Source: Flavobacterium daemonense
GTDB taxonomy: Bacteria; Bacteroidota; Bacteroidia; Flavobacteriales; Flavobacteriaceae
Reading direction: 5' to 3'
DNA length: 64,000 nucleotides
Assembly: GCF_007341385.1 (NCBI RefSeq)
Contig: NZ_VJYD01000008.1
Span: forward strand, 124,001 to 188,000
Position numbers and translations under genes: made by a program. Shown here piece after piece: positions 33,088-41,816 of the stretch; the stretch's first letter is position 1; each line of letters begins with the position of its first letter. Below the pieces are notes generated by a model, which saw only the letters and a program-made list of their open reading frames with translations, was not told the origin of the DNA and ran no database searches.

Positions 33088-34401
33088 TTAAGCAGGTTCT
33101 CCGTATAAATCAAATTCTGTTGCTTCTATTATTTTTATATTAACAAATTCACCTGTTTTTACGTAAAATTTAGATGCATCGATCAAAACTTCGTTGTCAA
33201 CATCTGGGCTGTCAAACTCAGTTCGGCCTACAAAATGAGCACCTTCTTTTCTGTCAATGATGCATTTATAAACTTGCCCAACTTTTTCCTGATTCAAATC
33301 CCAAGAAATTTGTGACTGAAGTTCCATTATTTCATTTGCTCTGGCTTGCTTTACATCATCCGGAACATCATCTTCTAATAAATAAGCGTGCGTGTTTTCT
33401 TCGTGAGAATACGCGAAACATCCCATTCTGTCAAATTTCATTTCTTGAACAAAATCTTTCAAAATCTCAAAATCTTCCTGAGTTTCTCCTGGGTATCCAA
33501 CGATTAAGGTTGTTCTAATTGCCATTCCCGGAACTGATGCACGGAAATCTTTTAATAATTGAGTCGTTTTGGCTTGAGTAGTACCACGACGCATTGATTT
33601 TAAAATAGAATCAGAAATATGCTGCAATGGAATATCGATGTAATTACAGATTTTTGGTTCACGTTTCATGATTTCCAAAACGTCCATTGGGAAACCTGTA
33701 GGGAAGGCGTAATGCAAACGAATCCATTCGATTCCCTCAACTTTAACTAGTGCTTCTAAAAGTTCTCCAAGATTTCTCTTTTTATAAAGATCAAGACCGT
33801 AATAAGTCAAATCTTGAGCAATTAAAATTAATTCTTTAACGCCGTTTTTAGCTAATCCTTCTGCTTCTTTTACCAATTTTTCAATTGGTTGAGAAACGTG
33901 TGATCCACGCATAAGCGGAATCGCACAAAAACTGCAAGGTCTGTCGCATCCTTCGGCAATTTTTAAGTAAGCATAATTTTTTGGAGTCGTAGTCAAACGT
34001 TCTCCTAATAATTCATGTTTATAATCAGCTCCTAAAGCTTTTAATAATTGTGGTAATTCAGTTGTACCAAAATATTGATCTACATTAGGAATTTCTTTTT
34101 CTAAATCTGGTCTGTAACGCTCAGATAAACATCCGGTTACAAAAACTTTATCAACTAATCCTCTGTCTTTTTTGTCTGCGTATTCCAAAATCATATTTAC
34201 AGACTCGGCTTTCGCATTGTCAATAAATCCACAAGTGTTGATTACAATAATGTTTCCTTCTTTTTCTGCAGGAGCCTCATGTTCAACTTCTTTTCCATTA
34301 GCACGCAGTTGTCCCATTAGGACTTCACTGTCATAAACATTTTTTGAACACCCAAGAGTGATAACGTTAATTTTGTTCTTTTTTAAAGACTTGGTTCTCA
34401 T
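33088..34401 (-). CDS. rimO: Ribosomal protein uS12 methylthiotransferase RimO
   Basis: A 437-residue radical SAM enzyme with the three-domain methylthiotransferase order. The N-terminal UPF0004 domain has Cys in LGCSKN, INTCGF and VTGCL for the second iron-sulfur cluster. The radical SAM core has CxxxCxxC in EGCDRPCSFCAIP. A C-terminal TRAM domain begins about 370. The residues around the SAM motif (KIAEGCDRPCSFCAIPLMRG) are RimO-type rather than MiaB-type. It adds a methylthio group to Asp88 of ribosomal protein uS12. It is cytoplasmic, 38 bp upstream of the Gly-rich gene. Confidence 0.95.
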   Translation of the reverse strand: MRTKSLKKNKINVITLGCSKNVYDSEVLMGQLRANGKEVEHEAPAEKEGNIIVINTCGFIDNAKAESVNMILEYADKKDRGLVDKVFVTGCLSERYRPDLEKEIPNVDQYFGTTELPQLLKALGADYKHELLGERLTTTPKNYAYLKIAEGCDRPCSFCAIPLMRGSHVSQPIEKLVKEAEGLAKNGVKELILIAQDLTYYGLDLYKKRNLGELLEALVKVEGIEWIRLHYAFPTGFPMDVLEIMKREPKICNYIDIPLQHISDSILKSMRRGTTQAKTTQLLKDFRASVPGMAIRTTLIVGYPGETQEDFEILKDFVQEMKFDRMGCFAYSHEENTHAYLLEDDVPDDVKQARANEIMELQSQISWDLNQEKVGQVYKCIIDRKEGAHFVGRTEFDSPDVDNEVLIDASKFYVKTGEFVNIKIIEATEFDLYGEPA

Positions 34402-34507
34402 ACTTTTATAAATTGGAGTGCAAAATTACACTTTTTTATTCAAACACCGCTTGTTTCGGTTTCTTTTAGGTGTTTTTTATGAAGTCGATATCGCTTCTGT
34501 CGGGAAT

Positions 34508-34538
34508 AAAAAAATCCGTCAAGCAAACACCTGACGGA
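34508..34538 (-). terminator. Terminator of the FadL-like gene (minus strand)
   Basis: TCCGTCA/TGACGGA with an inner loop is preceded on the plus strand by seven A, giving a U run on the minus transcript. It lies 30 bp beyond the stop. Confidence 0.8.
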
Positions 34539-34567
34539 AATCTTGGGTAATCTATTTTAATTTCTAA

Positions 34568-36073
34568 TTACAATTCAAATAATAAAGTCATAGTGACATT
34601 GTTGAGTTTTGATGTGATGTTTGCTCCGTCAGTAAATCCAGTTGCAAAAAATCCTTGATTTGATTTTCTTTCTAAATAAGAATATGCTAAGTCTAATTTA
34701 GTTCCTCCAAAACTATATCCCAAACCTCCTGAATAGCTGTTTAGATCACCAATTGTGGTTCCGTTTTTATAAGGACTTCCTTCAAAACGATATCCGCCAC
34801 GTAGGCTTAATCGCTGAATTTTATATTCGGCACCAATTCTTAATTCTCCAGCAGATGTCAATTGGTTGCTCATGTCAGCATTTAATCCTCTAAATCCTGG
34901 GTCGCTTGTCGGTTTGTATTTTGTATTTGCATAATCTTTAATTGAGTAATCAAGACTGATTAAACCGGATTTTCCAAATACATAAGCGCCACTAAAAGTA
35001 AATTTTCCAGGTGTCTGCAAAGTGTATCTGTCGTACACATTGATGATATTTGGATTGATTGATTCGTGTATTTCTTGACCACCTGCTGCTTGTCGAGTCG
35101 TAAATAAGCTTTGTGAAACTTCATCGTACAAATCATACCAAGTATTTGATTCGTACGCGACTCCAAGTCTGAATGCGTCAGTAACTTTTGCAATAGCGCC
35201 TAATTGAAAAGAAAATCCGTTTCCATAAGTGTATAGCTCATTGTTAAAGCGAAGATTCGAAATGGTTTCGCGTGCTTCTAGCGGATTACTATTGTCTTCG
35301 TAGAAACTGCTAGATCTTCTGTAATCTGTAATATGTACGTTTAGGTTGGCTCCAAAATAAATTCTGTCTTTGTATGAAGTTGCTATATTGAAGCTCAGTT
35401 TACTGTTGTATCCTCTAGCGTAAATTTCGTTTTCTTGATAGTAGTTGCCGCCAGCTGGCACGCCAGAAACATACTGAGTATTGTTGTTGTCGTTTGGGTT
35501 AACTGGGTTGATGACGAAGCCTTGGTAGCCAAAATAAGCTTGTTGTTCATCATAATACATATCGCGATATGGAATAGTGGTTATGTTTCCTAACGGGATT
35601 CCATTAGCATAAGTCAAAAAGTATTGATCGATAGAGTTTCGTGGATTAGTTCCGACAGAAAAAGTATCGCTGTTAAAATTGTTTGCATTTTCGTAAGTGG
35701 TTCCAATTGCAATTTTTGTCCAATTGTTTTTTGGATTATGATCATGAAAAACAAAAACAGCACCAGCTTGGTTTAATATAAAGGAGTTGTCTTTGTTGCT
35801 CGTCTCAGTTCCAAAATAATTAGAATTGTTTTTAATGTTCTGATTGCTAAAACTTACGCCAAGTTGGTTGTTGTTGAATATTGCTGATCCTGCAGGATTG
35901 ACGCTTAAAGCGGATAAATCTCCACCAACAGCTCCAAATGCACCGCTCATTGCTCTGAAACGAGCAGTACCTGTTAGATTGTCCTGTGCGTAACGAACGG
36001 CGTCTGATATTTCTTGAGAATGTACGGCACTAATAGATAGCCCCGCTATAAATAGGAAGAATATTTTTTTCAT
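34568..36073 (-). CDS. OMPP1/FadL/TodX-family outer-membrane transport protein
   Basis: A 501-residue outer-membrane protein with a signal peptide (MKKIFFLFIAGLSISAVHSQ). It has the FadL-type N-terminal plug region RYAQDNLTGTARFRAMSGAFGAVGGDLSALSVNPAGSAIFNNNQLG and a C-terminal barrel of 14 or so strands. SYSYLERKSN and a final aromatic-rich strand TLLFEL close the barrel. FadL proteins carry hydrophobic molecules, such as fatty acids, across the outer membrane. In Flavobacteriia these are often annotated as hemin receptor or transport proteins. Substrate is unknown. It is transcribed 44 bp after the Gly/Tyr-rich lipoprotein gene, so the two form an operon. Confidence 0.88.
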   Translation of the reverse strand: MKKIFFLFIAGLSISAVHSQEISDAVRYAQDNLTGTARFRAMSGAFGAVGGDLSALSVNPAGSAIFNNNQLGVSFSNQNIKNNSNYFGTETSNKDNSFILNQAGAVFVFHDHNPKNNWTKIAIGTTYENANNFNSDTFSVGTNPRNSIDQYFLTYANGIPLGNITTIPYRDMYYDEQQAYFGYQGFVINPVNPNDNNNTQYVSGVPAGGNYYQENEIYARGYNSKLSFNIATSYKDRIYFGANLNVHITDYRRSSSFYEDNSNPLEARETISNLRFNNELYTYGNGFSFQLGAIAKVTDAFRLGVAYESNTWYDLYDEVSQSLFTTRQAAGGQEIHESINPNIINVYDRYTLQTPGKFTFSGAYVFGKSGLISLDYSIKDYANTKYKPTSDPGFRGLNADMSNQLTSAGELRIGAEYKIQRLSLRGGYRFEGSPYKNGTTIGDLNSYSGGLGYSFGGTKLDLAYSYLERKSNQGFFATGFTDGANITSKLNNVTMTLLFEL

Positions 36074-36117
36074 CTGGTTAAGTTTTTAAAATGATTGAAT
36101 GATTTGCAGAAGAGATT

Positions 36118-37122
36118 TTATCTTCTTCCGCCGCCACCGCCACCGCCGTATGATCTACCGCCACCGCCGCCACCGCCGCCGCTGTAGCCTCTCGCACTTC
36201 CGCCGCCGCCGCTGTTCATTGAGCGTGATGGGCTAGGAGAGTAGCTTCTAGAAGAGTAGTCGCTTGACGGACTGTAGCTTCTGTTTGTTGTTCCGGCACT
36301 TGATCTTCTATTGGCGTAATCATAACCACTGCTTTGACCTTGTGCAGTGCTTCTTCTATCTGTGAAAGTTGGGCTTGAATACGTTCTTCCGTTTACAGAA
36401 GAGCTTCTTCTGAAATCTGAATAGCCTCTGTTGTTTGTAGTATAGCTGCTTCTGTTAGCGTAATCTCTTCCATTGAAAGTCGTAGCGCTTCTTCCAGCAT
36501 AATTTCTTCCAGCATATGAACCTCTTGATGCGTATGAGTAGTCTCTTGAAGAATATCCTCGAGATCCGTAATAAGCGGCAGACCCTCTTCTTCCATAGCT
36601 ATAATTGTAATTGTTGTAATATCCGTAACCGTATCCTGGGTATCCCCAACCTGGATATCCCCATCCAGGATAATAACCCCATCCGTAATAAGGGTATCCC
36701 CATCCGTAACCATAATAAGGATAGCCCCATCCAAATCCGATTCCCCAATAAAATGATGGATCAGAATAGTAGGTTACTGAAGTTTCTGTAGTACCACTTC
36801 CCCAGCCAGGATAAGCTGTAGTAGATGCTGTTTGAGTACTGTCGTTTACGGCATAATTACTAGTATAATTGTCTACATCAGTAAAAATTTCAGTTGGCTG
36901 ATTTTCGTCCTGAAGTGATTTGAAGTAATCTTTGTATTGATTGTTAACGTTAGCATTTGTAGATGTCGTTTGTGCGTACGTGTTTGTTGATTTTCCATAA
37001 ACGCCATCATTGTCATAATAAGAGGTGTTTTGGTAAGAACCACACGATGCAAGCAGAAAACTCAGTAATCCAATTAAGTAAAAGTAACTTGAGTTTTGGC
37101 GGAGAGATGTAGAAGTTTTCAT
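36118..37122 (-). CDS. Low-complexity Gly/Tyr/Trp/Ser-rich lipoprotein
   Basis: A 334-residue lipoprotein (signal ending FLLASCGSY). After an N-terminal segment of about 115 residues, it has a Gly-Tyr-Trp-Pro block (about 125-175, e.g. YPGWGYPGWGYPGYGYG). An Arg/Ser/Tyr-rich block of SYAGRNYAGR-type repeats (180-310) follows, and then a Gly-rich tail (315-334). It has no enzymatic domain I recognise. The composition resembles structural or aggregation-prone surface proteins. The FadL-like gene lies 44 bp downstream, and the proS gene is divergent 101 bp upstream. The opposite strand and other frames give long spurious ORFs because of the biased composition. Confidence 0.75.
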   Translation of the reverse strand: MKTSTSLRQNSSYFYLIGLLSFLLASCGSYQNTSYYDNDGVYGKSTNTYAQTTSTNANVNNQYKDYFKSLQDENQPTEIFTDVDNYTSNYAVNDSTQTASTTAYPGWGSGTTETSVTYYSDPSFYWGIGFGWGYPYYGYGWGYPYYGWGYYPGWGYPGWGYPGYGYGYYNNYNYSYGRRGSAAYYGSRGYSSRDYSYASRGSYAGRNYAGRSATTFNGRDYANRSSYTTNNRGYSDFRRSSSVNGRTYSSPTFTDRRSTAQGQSSGYDYANRRSSAGTTNRSYSPSSDYSSRSYSPSPSRSMNSGGGGSARGYSGGGGGGGGRSYGGGGGGGRR

Positions 37123-37142
37123 ATCTGTGGTGTTTTTTATTG

Positions 37143-37170
37143 TTGCACATTACAAAAATAGTTAGTTTTG
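37143..37170 (+). promoter_or_regulatory. Promoter of proS
   Basis: TTG (37143-37145), 17 bp, then TAGTTTTG (37163-37170) matches the Bacteroidota consensus TTG-N17-19-TAnnTTTG. The leader would be about 45 nt. An inverted repeat AAATAGTT/AACTATTT (37156-37181) straddles the -7 element. Confidence 0.6.
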
Positions 37171-37223
37171 TCAAACTATTTAGTTAAAATTATTAAAACA
37201 AAATTTGTGCCAAACTATATAAT

Positions 37224-38702
37224 ATGAGTAAGAACCTCACTACAAGATCAGAAGATTATTCGAAATGGTATAATGAACTGGTTGTAAAAGCAGATCTAGC
37301 TGAAAACTCAGGTGTTAGAGGATGTATGGTCATTAAGCCGTACGGATATGCTATTTGGGAAAAAATGCAGGCTGAGCTAGATCGAATGTTTAAAGAGACA
37401 GGTCATCAAAATGCTTATTTCCCTTTATTTGTGCCTAAAAGCATGTTTGAGGCGGAAGAAAAAAATGCTGAGGGATTTGCTAAAGAATGTGCTGTTGTAA
37501 CACATTACAGATTGAAAAATGACCAGGAGAGACCAGGTAAATTAATGGTTGATCCAAACGCTAAATTAGAAGAAGAACTTATTGTTCGTCCAACGAGTGA
37601 GGCAATTATTTGGTCTACATATAAAGGATGGGTTCAATCTTATAGAGATTTGCCTTTGCTGATTAATCAATGGGCAAATGTAGTTCGTTGGGAAATGCGT
37701 ACGCGTTTGTTTTTAAGAACTGCTGAATTTTTATGGCAAGAAGGGCATACTGCTCACGCTACAAAAGCAGAAGCTATTGAAGAGTCAGAAAAAATGATGA
37801 ATGTTTACGCTGATTTTGCTGAAAATTTCATGGCAATTCCAGTTGTGAAAGGTTTTAAAACTGAAACAGAGCGTTTTGCAGGTGCAGACGAAACCTATTG
37901 TATCGAAGCGTTGATGCAAGACGGAAAAGCTTTACAAGCAGGAACTTCTCACTTTTTAGGTCAGAATTTTGCAAAAGCCTTTGATGTGAAGTTTGCTAAC
38001 GCAGAAGGTAAACAAGAACATGTGTGGGGGACTTCTTGGGGGGTTTCGACTCGATTAATGGGAGCTTTGATTATGACGCATTCTGATGATCAAGGTTTGG
38101 TTTTGCCTCCAAATTTAGCGCCAATCCAAGTGGTGATTGTTCCAATTCATAAAACTGATGAACAATTAGCGCAAATTACCGCTGCTGTAAATGAATTGAC
38201 AGCAAAATTGAAAAAACTTAAGATTTCGGTAAAATATGATGACAGAACAACTCAAAAACCAGGATTCAAATTTGCGGAATGGGAGTTGAAGGGAGTTCCA
38301 GTTAGAATTGCCGTTGGTCCAAAAGATTTAGAAAATGGAACTTTTGAGGTTGCAAGACGCGATAATTTGTCGAAAGAAGTTGTTGCAAGCGAAAAAATCG
38401 TTGAATATGTAAATGATCTTTTGGAGCAAATTCAAAAAGATTTATTTGATCGCGCATTAAATTATCGAAATACTCATATAACTGAAGTGAATAATTTTGA
38501 GGAATTTAAGCAAGTTTTAGACGGTAAAGGAGGATTTATTTCTGCTCACTGGGATGGAACTGCAGCGACTGAAGAAAAGATAAAAGATTTGACAAAAGCC
38601 ACTATTCGATGCATTCCTTTGGATGCTGTTGAAGAGGCGGGAACCTGTGTGTTTAGTGGGAATCCTTCGTCTAAAAGAGTGCTTTTTGCTAAGGCATATT
38701 AA
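37224..38702 (+). CDS. proS: Prolyl-tRNA synthetase (eukaryote/archaea-like type)
   Basis: A 492-residue class II aminoacyl-tRNA synthetase. Its compact length, the [36 protein letters not shown] start and the motif-2/3 segments ([52 protein letters not shown]) mark the ProS type 3 (YbaK-less, archaeal/eukaryotic-like) form common in Bacteroidota. It contains the class II catalytic core, an anticodon-binding domain (about 285-390) and a zinc-domain-like C-terminal region with terminal Tyr (KAY). It charges tRNA-Pro in the cytoplasm. A promoter match lies upstream; tRNA-Glu genes follow 78 bp downstream. Confidence 0.96.
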   Translation: MSKNLTTRSEDYSKWYNELVVKADLAENSGVRGCMVIKPYGYAIWEKMQAELDRMFKETGHQNAYFPLFVPKSMFEAEEKNAEGFAKECAVVTHYRLKNDQERPGKLMVDPNAKLEEELIVRPTSEAIIWSTYKGWVQSYRDLPLLINQWANVVRWEMRTRLFLRTAEFLWQEGHTAHATKAEAIEESEKMMNVYADFAENFMAIPVVKGFKTETERFAGADETYCIEALMQDGKALQAGTSHFLGQNFAKAFDVKFANAEGKQEHVWGTSWGVSTRLMGALIMTHSDDQGLVLPPNLAPIQVVIVPIHKTDEQLAQITAAVNELTAKLKKLKISVKYDDRTTQKPGFKFAEWELKGVPVRIAVGPKDLENGTFEVARRDNLSKEVVASEKIVEYVNDLLEQIQKDLFDRALNYRNTHITEVNNFEEFKQVLDGKGGFISAHWDGTAATEEKIKDLTKATIRCIPLDAVEEAGTCVFSGNPSSKRVLFAKAY

Positions 38703-38730
38703 AAAAAAATATTTTTTTTTACTGTAGGTA

Positions 38731-38760
38731 TTGTGCAACTAAAAAATAGATGTATCTTTG
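38731..38760 (+). promoter_or_regulatory. Promoter of the tRNA-Glu pair
   Basis: TTG (38731-38733), 19 bp, then TATCTTTG (38753-38760) exactly fits TTG-N19-TAnnTTTG. The first tRNA starts 21 bp downstream. This is the best promoter match in the window. Confidence 0.75.
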
Positions 38761-38780
38761 CATCCGCATTAGAGAAGCAC

Positions 38781-38852
38781 GGTCCGTTCGTCTATCGGTT
38801 AGGACGCCAGGTTTTCATCCTGGTAAGGGGGGTTCGATTCCCCCACGGACTA
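38781..38852 (+). tRNA. tRNA-Glu (TTC), first of two
   Basis: A 72-nt cloverleaf runs GGTCCGT...ACGGACT plus discriminator A. The anticodon stem CCAGG/CCTGG encloses TTTTCAT with anticodon TTC. The T arm is GGGGG/CCCCC with GGTTCGATTC. CCA is not encoded. It differs from the second copy in D-loop bases (TATCGG vs TAGGGG) and at the outer T-stem pair. Confidence 0.95.
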
Positions 38853-38896
38853 CAAGTTATATTACATATTGAATAGTTTCCAACTTAGGAGAATCA

Positions 38897-38968
38897 GGTC
38901 CGTTCGTCTAGGGGTTAGGACGCCAGGTTTTCATCCTGGTAACAGGGGTTCGATTCCCCTACGGACTA
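38897..38968 (+). tRNA. tRNA-Glu (TTC), second of two
   Basis: A 72-nt cloverleaf with identical acceptor and anticodon arms to the first copy, 44 bp downstream. Its T arm is AGGGG/CCCCT. It is probably in one primary transcript with the first copy. No hairpin terminator is apparent directly after it. Confidence 0.95.
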
Positions 38969-39121
38969 CAAATTAGTTGTAAATAAGTTTTATAAAATAA
39001 AGATTGGTGTCTCGGTTTTTGTTTTATTAGTTAAAACCAAAGTGATTGTTTTACAGTTGTGGGAGGTTTTTCTTTTTTAACTAGTATTTATAATTATTAT
39101 TACATCTAAAATTAAAAGAAA

Positions 39122-39373
39122 ATGGCAAATCATAAGTCAGCATTAAAAAGAATCAGAAGTAACGAAAAAAGAAGAGTTCTTAATAGATATCAACATAAAA
39201 CTACTCGTAATGCTATTAAAGCATTAAGATTAGCTACTGATAAAGCTGATGCTAGTGCAAAATTATCAACTGTAATTTCTATGATTGATAAATTAGCTAA
39301 AAAGAACATCATTCATGATAATAAAGCTTCTAACTTGAAGTCTAAATTAACAAAACATGTTGCTAAATTGTAA
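39122..39373 (+). CDS. rpsT: 30S ribosomal protein bS20
   Basis: An 83-residue, very basic protein starting MANHKSALKRIRSNEKRRVLN, the bS20 hallmark, and ending KLTKHVAKL. It binds 16S rRNA early in small subunit assembly. Its start is preceded by an AT-rich leader after the tRNA-Glu genes, and a strong terminator follows. Confidence 0.97.
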   Translation: MANHKSALKRIRSNEKRRVLNRYQHKTTRNAIKALRLATDKADASAKLSTVISMIDKLAKKNIIHDNKASNLKSKLTKHVAKL

Positions 39374-39399
39374 TTAATTACAATCTTAAAAATATAAAA

Positions 39400-39425
39400 A
39401 AGTCCTCTTTTAGAGGACTTTTTTT
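39400..39425 (+). terminator. Terminator of rpsT
   Basis: AGTCCTC/GAGGACT with a TTTTA loop is followed by seven T, 27 bp past the stop. Confidence 0.9.
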
Positions 39426-39525
39426 GTTTATGCTTAAGTTGGAAGGTCTAAAGTCTCAAGTCCAAAGTCGAATACAACCCTTAAATGAAAAATTCCAAAT
39501 CCTGATTTTGAAAATTGGAATTTAT

Positions 39526-39933
39526 TTACAAATCAATCTTCTTTTTAAGGTATTCTAGCATTGGCTGTGTAATTGGCTTTGAAAGAAAATCTATTATTAT
39601 TGGGTATTTCTTTGCTTTGGCTAAATCTTCTGGGTCAATTGTTGAAGATAAAACGATGACATTAGCACTGTTGAATTCGGCGTAATCTGGAGAAGTAAAA
39701 TGATCTAAAAATTCCCAGCCGCCCATCACAGGCATGTTTAAATCTAAAAAAATCAATTCGGGTTTTTTGTTGTCTTTATTTTTGTGGTATTTTAAAGTGT
39801 TGAAGTGGTGAAGGGCTTCTTCTCCATTTTGAGCGGTGATAATTTCATGCGAAATTTGTGACTTCGAAATTACTTTCTTACATAACATTAACGTGATTGG
39901 GTCATCGTCAATGCATAAAATTTGCTCGAGCAT
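39526..39933 (-). CDS. Stand-alone receiver-domain response regulator
   Basis: A 135-residue single CheY-like REC domain with no output domain. It shows the acidic pair in LCIDDDP (Asp9-Asp11), phospho-acceptor Asp64 in FLDLNMP, Ser/Thr in VLSST and the conserved Lys119 in FLSKPI. It is encoded 4 bp after the PAS kinase gene, so it is the likely phosphorylation partner. Single-domain regulators of this kind act by protein contact or as phosphate carriers. Confidence 0.93.
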   Translation of the reverse strand: MLEQILCIDDDPITLMLCKKVISKSQISHEIITAQNGEEALHHFNTLKYHKNKDNKKPELIFLDLNMPVMGGWEFLDHFTSPDYAEFNSANVIVLSSTIDPEDLAKAKKYPIIIDFLSKPITQPMLEYLKKKIDL

Positions 39934-39937
39934 GATG

Positions 39938-41647
39938 TTAATTTTTAAATGTTATTATAAAGGTTGTGCCTTTATTGACTTCACTTTCTATACTGATTGT
40001 TCCTCCCATGGTTTCTACCTGCGATTTTACAAGGTACAAGCCAAGTCCTTTGCTGTCTGGGTAATTATGAAATCGTTGGTACAAGCCAAAAACTTTGTCT
40101 CGATTTCGTTCTAAATCAATCCCAATTCCATTGTCTTTAAAAGTTAATATCGCTTTATTGTCTATTTGTTCTGCTGTAATAGATATTTTTAATTTTCGGT
40201 TTTCCGATTTATATTTGATCGAATTCGTAAGCAAATTAAGTAAAATACTTTCTATATATGCTTTATTTGTGTTCAATAAAGGAACACGGTCAAATTTTAG
40301 TTTGATGATGGGTTTGTGTAATTCTATCTGAAAAGATAATTGGCTAAAAACATTTTCAAATACTTCTTTCAAAGATACTTCTTCTTTTTGCATTGAAGGA
40401 TTATCTTTTATAATGATGACTTTGACTAAATCATTAATAGTCTCGTTAAGCAAATGTGTTGATTTTGTGAAACCGCCTAAAATTTCCTCAAGCTCTGGAT
40501 TTTCAATCGGAATATCTTCGATAAGATTCAAAAGTCCAATTAAGTTTGATAAAGGTGCTCTTAAATTGTGAGAAGTAATATATGAAAACTGTTTTAAGTC
40601 TTTGTTGTTTTGGGTCAGTTCTCGAATAAGGTGTTCTTTTTCTGTTTCAAGCTTTTTTTCTTCGGTGATGTCTCTTTGTATTGAAATCCAGTGAGAAATT
40701 GATCCTTCATTGCTGAAAATCGGAATCATGGAGAAACGAACCCAATATTCTTCTTTTTGTTTGGTGTAGCTAATGGTTTCTATCAAGCATTCTTCTTCAT
40801 TTTTAATTGCTCTTAATAGTTTTTTTAATTCGTCCGAATCCGATTTTGGTCCTTTGAAAATATTCGGAGATTTGCCTACAATTTCATTGGATAGATAACC
40901 TGACATTTGTGAAAAAGCAGGATTTACATAAACAATTTTCGGTATTTTTCTAGCCTGCGAATTGGCTTCCGTAATTAAAATGGAGTCTTTAGATTGTGTA
41001 ATTACGGTTTCTAAAAGTTTTAATCGTTGTTCTTCTTCTTTTTGTTTGGTAATATCTTGGATGGCTCCAATCATTCTAATGGCTCTTCCGTTTTCATCTT
41101 TTAATAAAAATCCACGGTCGAGAACATATTTGTAGCTTCCATCGGCGCATCTGAATCGGTATTGATCCTGCCATTTTTCTGTTTTTTGCTCAATAAAGGA
41201 ATAAAGTTTTATGGACATTCTGATGCTGTCTTCAGGATGAATTTTGTCAAACCACCATTTTGAAGTTTTGCCTACTTCGTCAGGATTGTAGCCAAAAACG
41301 CCTTCAATTCCTTTGTTCCAATTTATGCTGTCTTCCTGAATTTTCCAGTCCCAAATGGTATCGCTCGTTGCCTTTGCAACAATATCATATTTTTCATTTG
41401 ATTCTTTAATTTCTTCGTTTGTTTCTTTTAATTTTTTGAAAACAGTAACATTCTTTTTTTCGTTTTTAGAAACTATGAATTTGAAAAATAATGCAGTGGT
41501 TAGTATGAAAAAAATATCTTTAAGAAAAAAAAGATAAAAATATTTAACGTCGGTGAAATAAGTGGTAAGTATTTTATGACAGAGTATTGCCATAAACAAT
41601 GATACTAGAATATAAACTAGAGTAATTTGGAGAGTTTTACTTTTCAT
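39938..41647 (-). CDS. Membrane PAS-PAS sensor histidine kinase
   Basis: A 569-residue kinase with two N-terminal membrane segments (about 8-60). Two PAS domains with PAC tails follow (about 85-205 and 210-335; NKGIEGVFGYNPDEVG, YVNPAFSQMSGYLSNEIVG). A dimerisation domain has the phospho-His in YITSHNLRAPLSN (about 358), and the HATPase_c domain has NLLTNSIKY, FKDNGIGID and SKGLGLYLVK. The absence of a large periplasmic loop and the two PAS sensors suggest a cytoplasmic signal such as redox, light or a small molecule. It is the first gene of a two-gene operon with a stand-alone receiver. The promoter has a palindrome, see 41653. Confidence 0.94.
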   Translation of the reverse strand: MKSKTLQITLVYILVSLFMAILCHKILTTYFTDVKYFYLFFLKDIFFILTTALFFKFIVSKNEKKNVTVFKKLKETNEEIKESNEKYDIVAKATSDTIWDWKIQEDSINWNKGIEGVFGYNPDEVGKTSKWWFDKIHPEDSIRMSIKLYSFIEQKTEKWQDQYRFRCADGSYKYVLDRGFLLKDENGRAIRMIGAIQDITKQKEEEQRLKLLETVITQSKDSILITEANSQARKIPKIVYVNPAFSQMSGYLSNEIVGKSPNIFKGPKSDSDELKKLLRAIKNEEECLIETISYTKQKEEYWVRFSMIPIFSNEGSISHWISIQRDITEEKKLETEKEHLIRELTQNNKDLKQFSYITSHNLRAPLSNLIGLLNLIEDIPIENPELEEILGGFTKSTHLLNETINDLVKVIIIKDNPSMQKEEVSLKEVFENVFSQLSFQIELHKPIIKLKFDRVPLLNTNKAYIESILLNLLTNSIKYKSENRKLKISITAEQIDNKAILTFKDNGIGIDLERNRDKVFGLYQRFHNYPDSKGLGLYLVKSQVETMGGTISIESEVNKGTTFIITFKN

Positions 41648-41652
41648 TACTT

Positions 41653-41681
41653 CAAATATAGTTAAATTAACTATAACTCAA
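41653..41681 (-). promoter_or_regulatory. Kinase operon promoter with palindrome in the spacer
   Basis: On the minus strand TTG (41681-41679), 18 bp, TATATTTG (41660-41653) matches the consensus exactly. The spacer holds TATAGTTAAATTAACTATA (41657-41675), a palindrome with 9-bp arms. Only 5 bp separate the -7 element from the ATG, so the mRNA would be leaderless. Confidence 0.6.
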
Positions 41682-41789
41682 CAATAAGTAAAGTTCAATT
41701 TGAAGCCCGTTTTTTGATGTTTTATATTAACTAATTGATTGTATACACGCAAACTATGTTAGAAACGTTTTTTATTAAAAAATAAAGTG

Positions 41790-41797
41790 TACCTTTG
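41790..41797 (+). promoter_or_regulatory. -7 element upstream of typA
   Basis: TACCTTTG matches TAnnTTTG 19 bp before the typA start, with TTT in place of TTG at the -33 distance. Confidence 0.45.
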
Positions 41798-41816
41798 CGC
41801 CCATTAAAAATCACAG

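Noticed and set aside
36393..36734. 113-codon antiparallel-frame ORF in the Gly/Tyr-rich gene
   Set aside because: Shadow frame created by repetitive GGN/TAY codons of the real gene.
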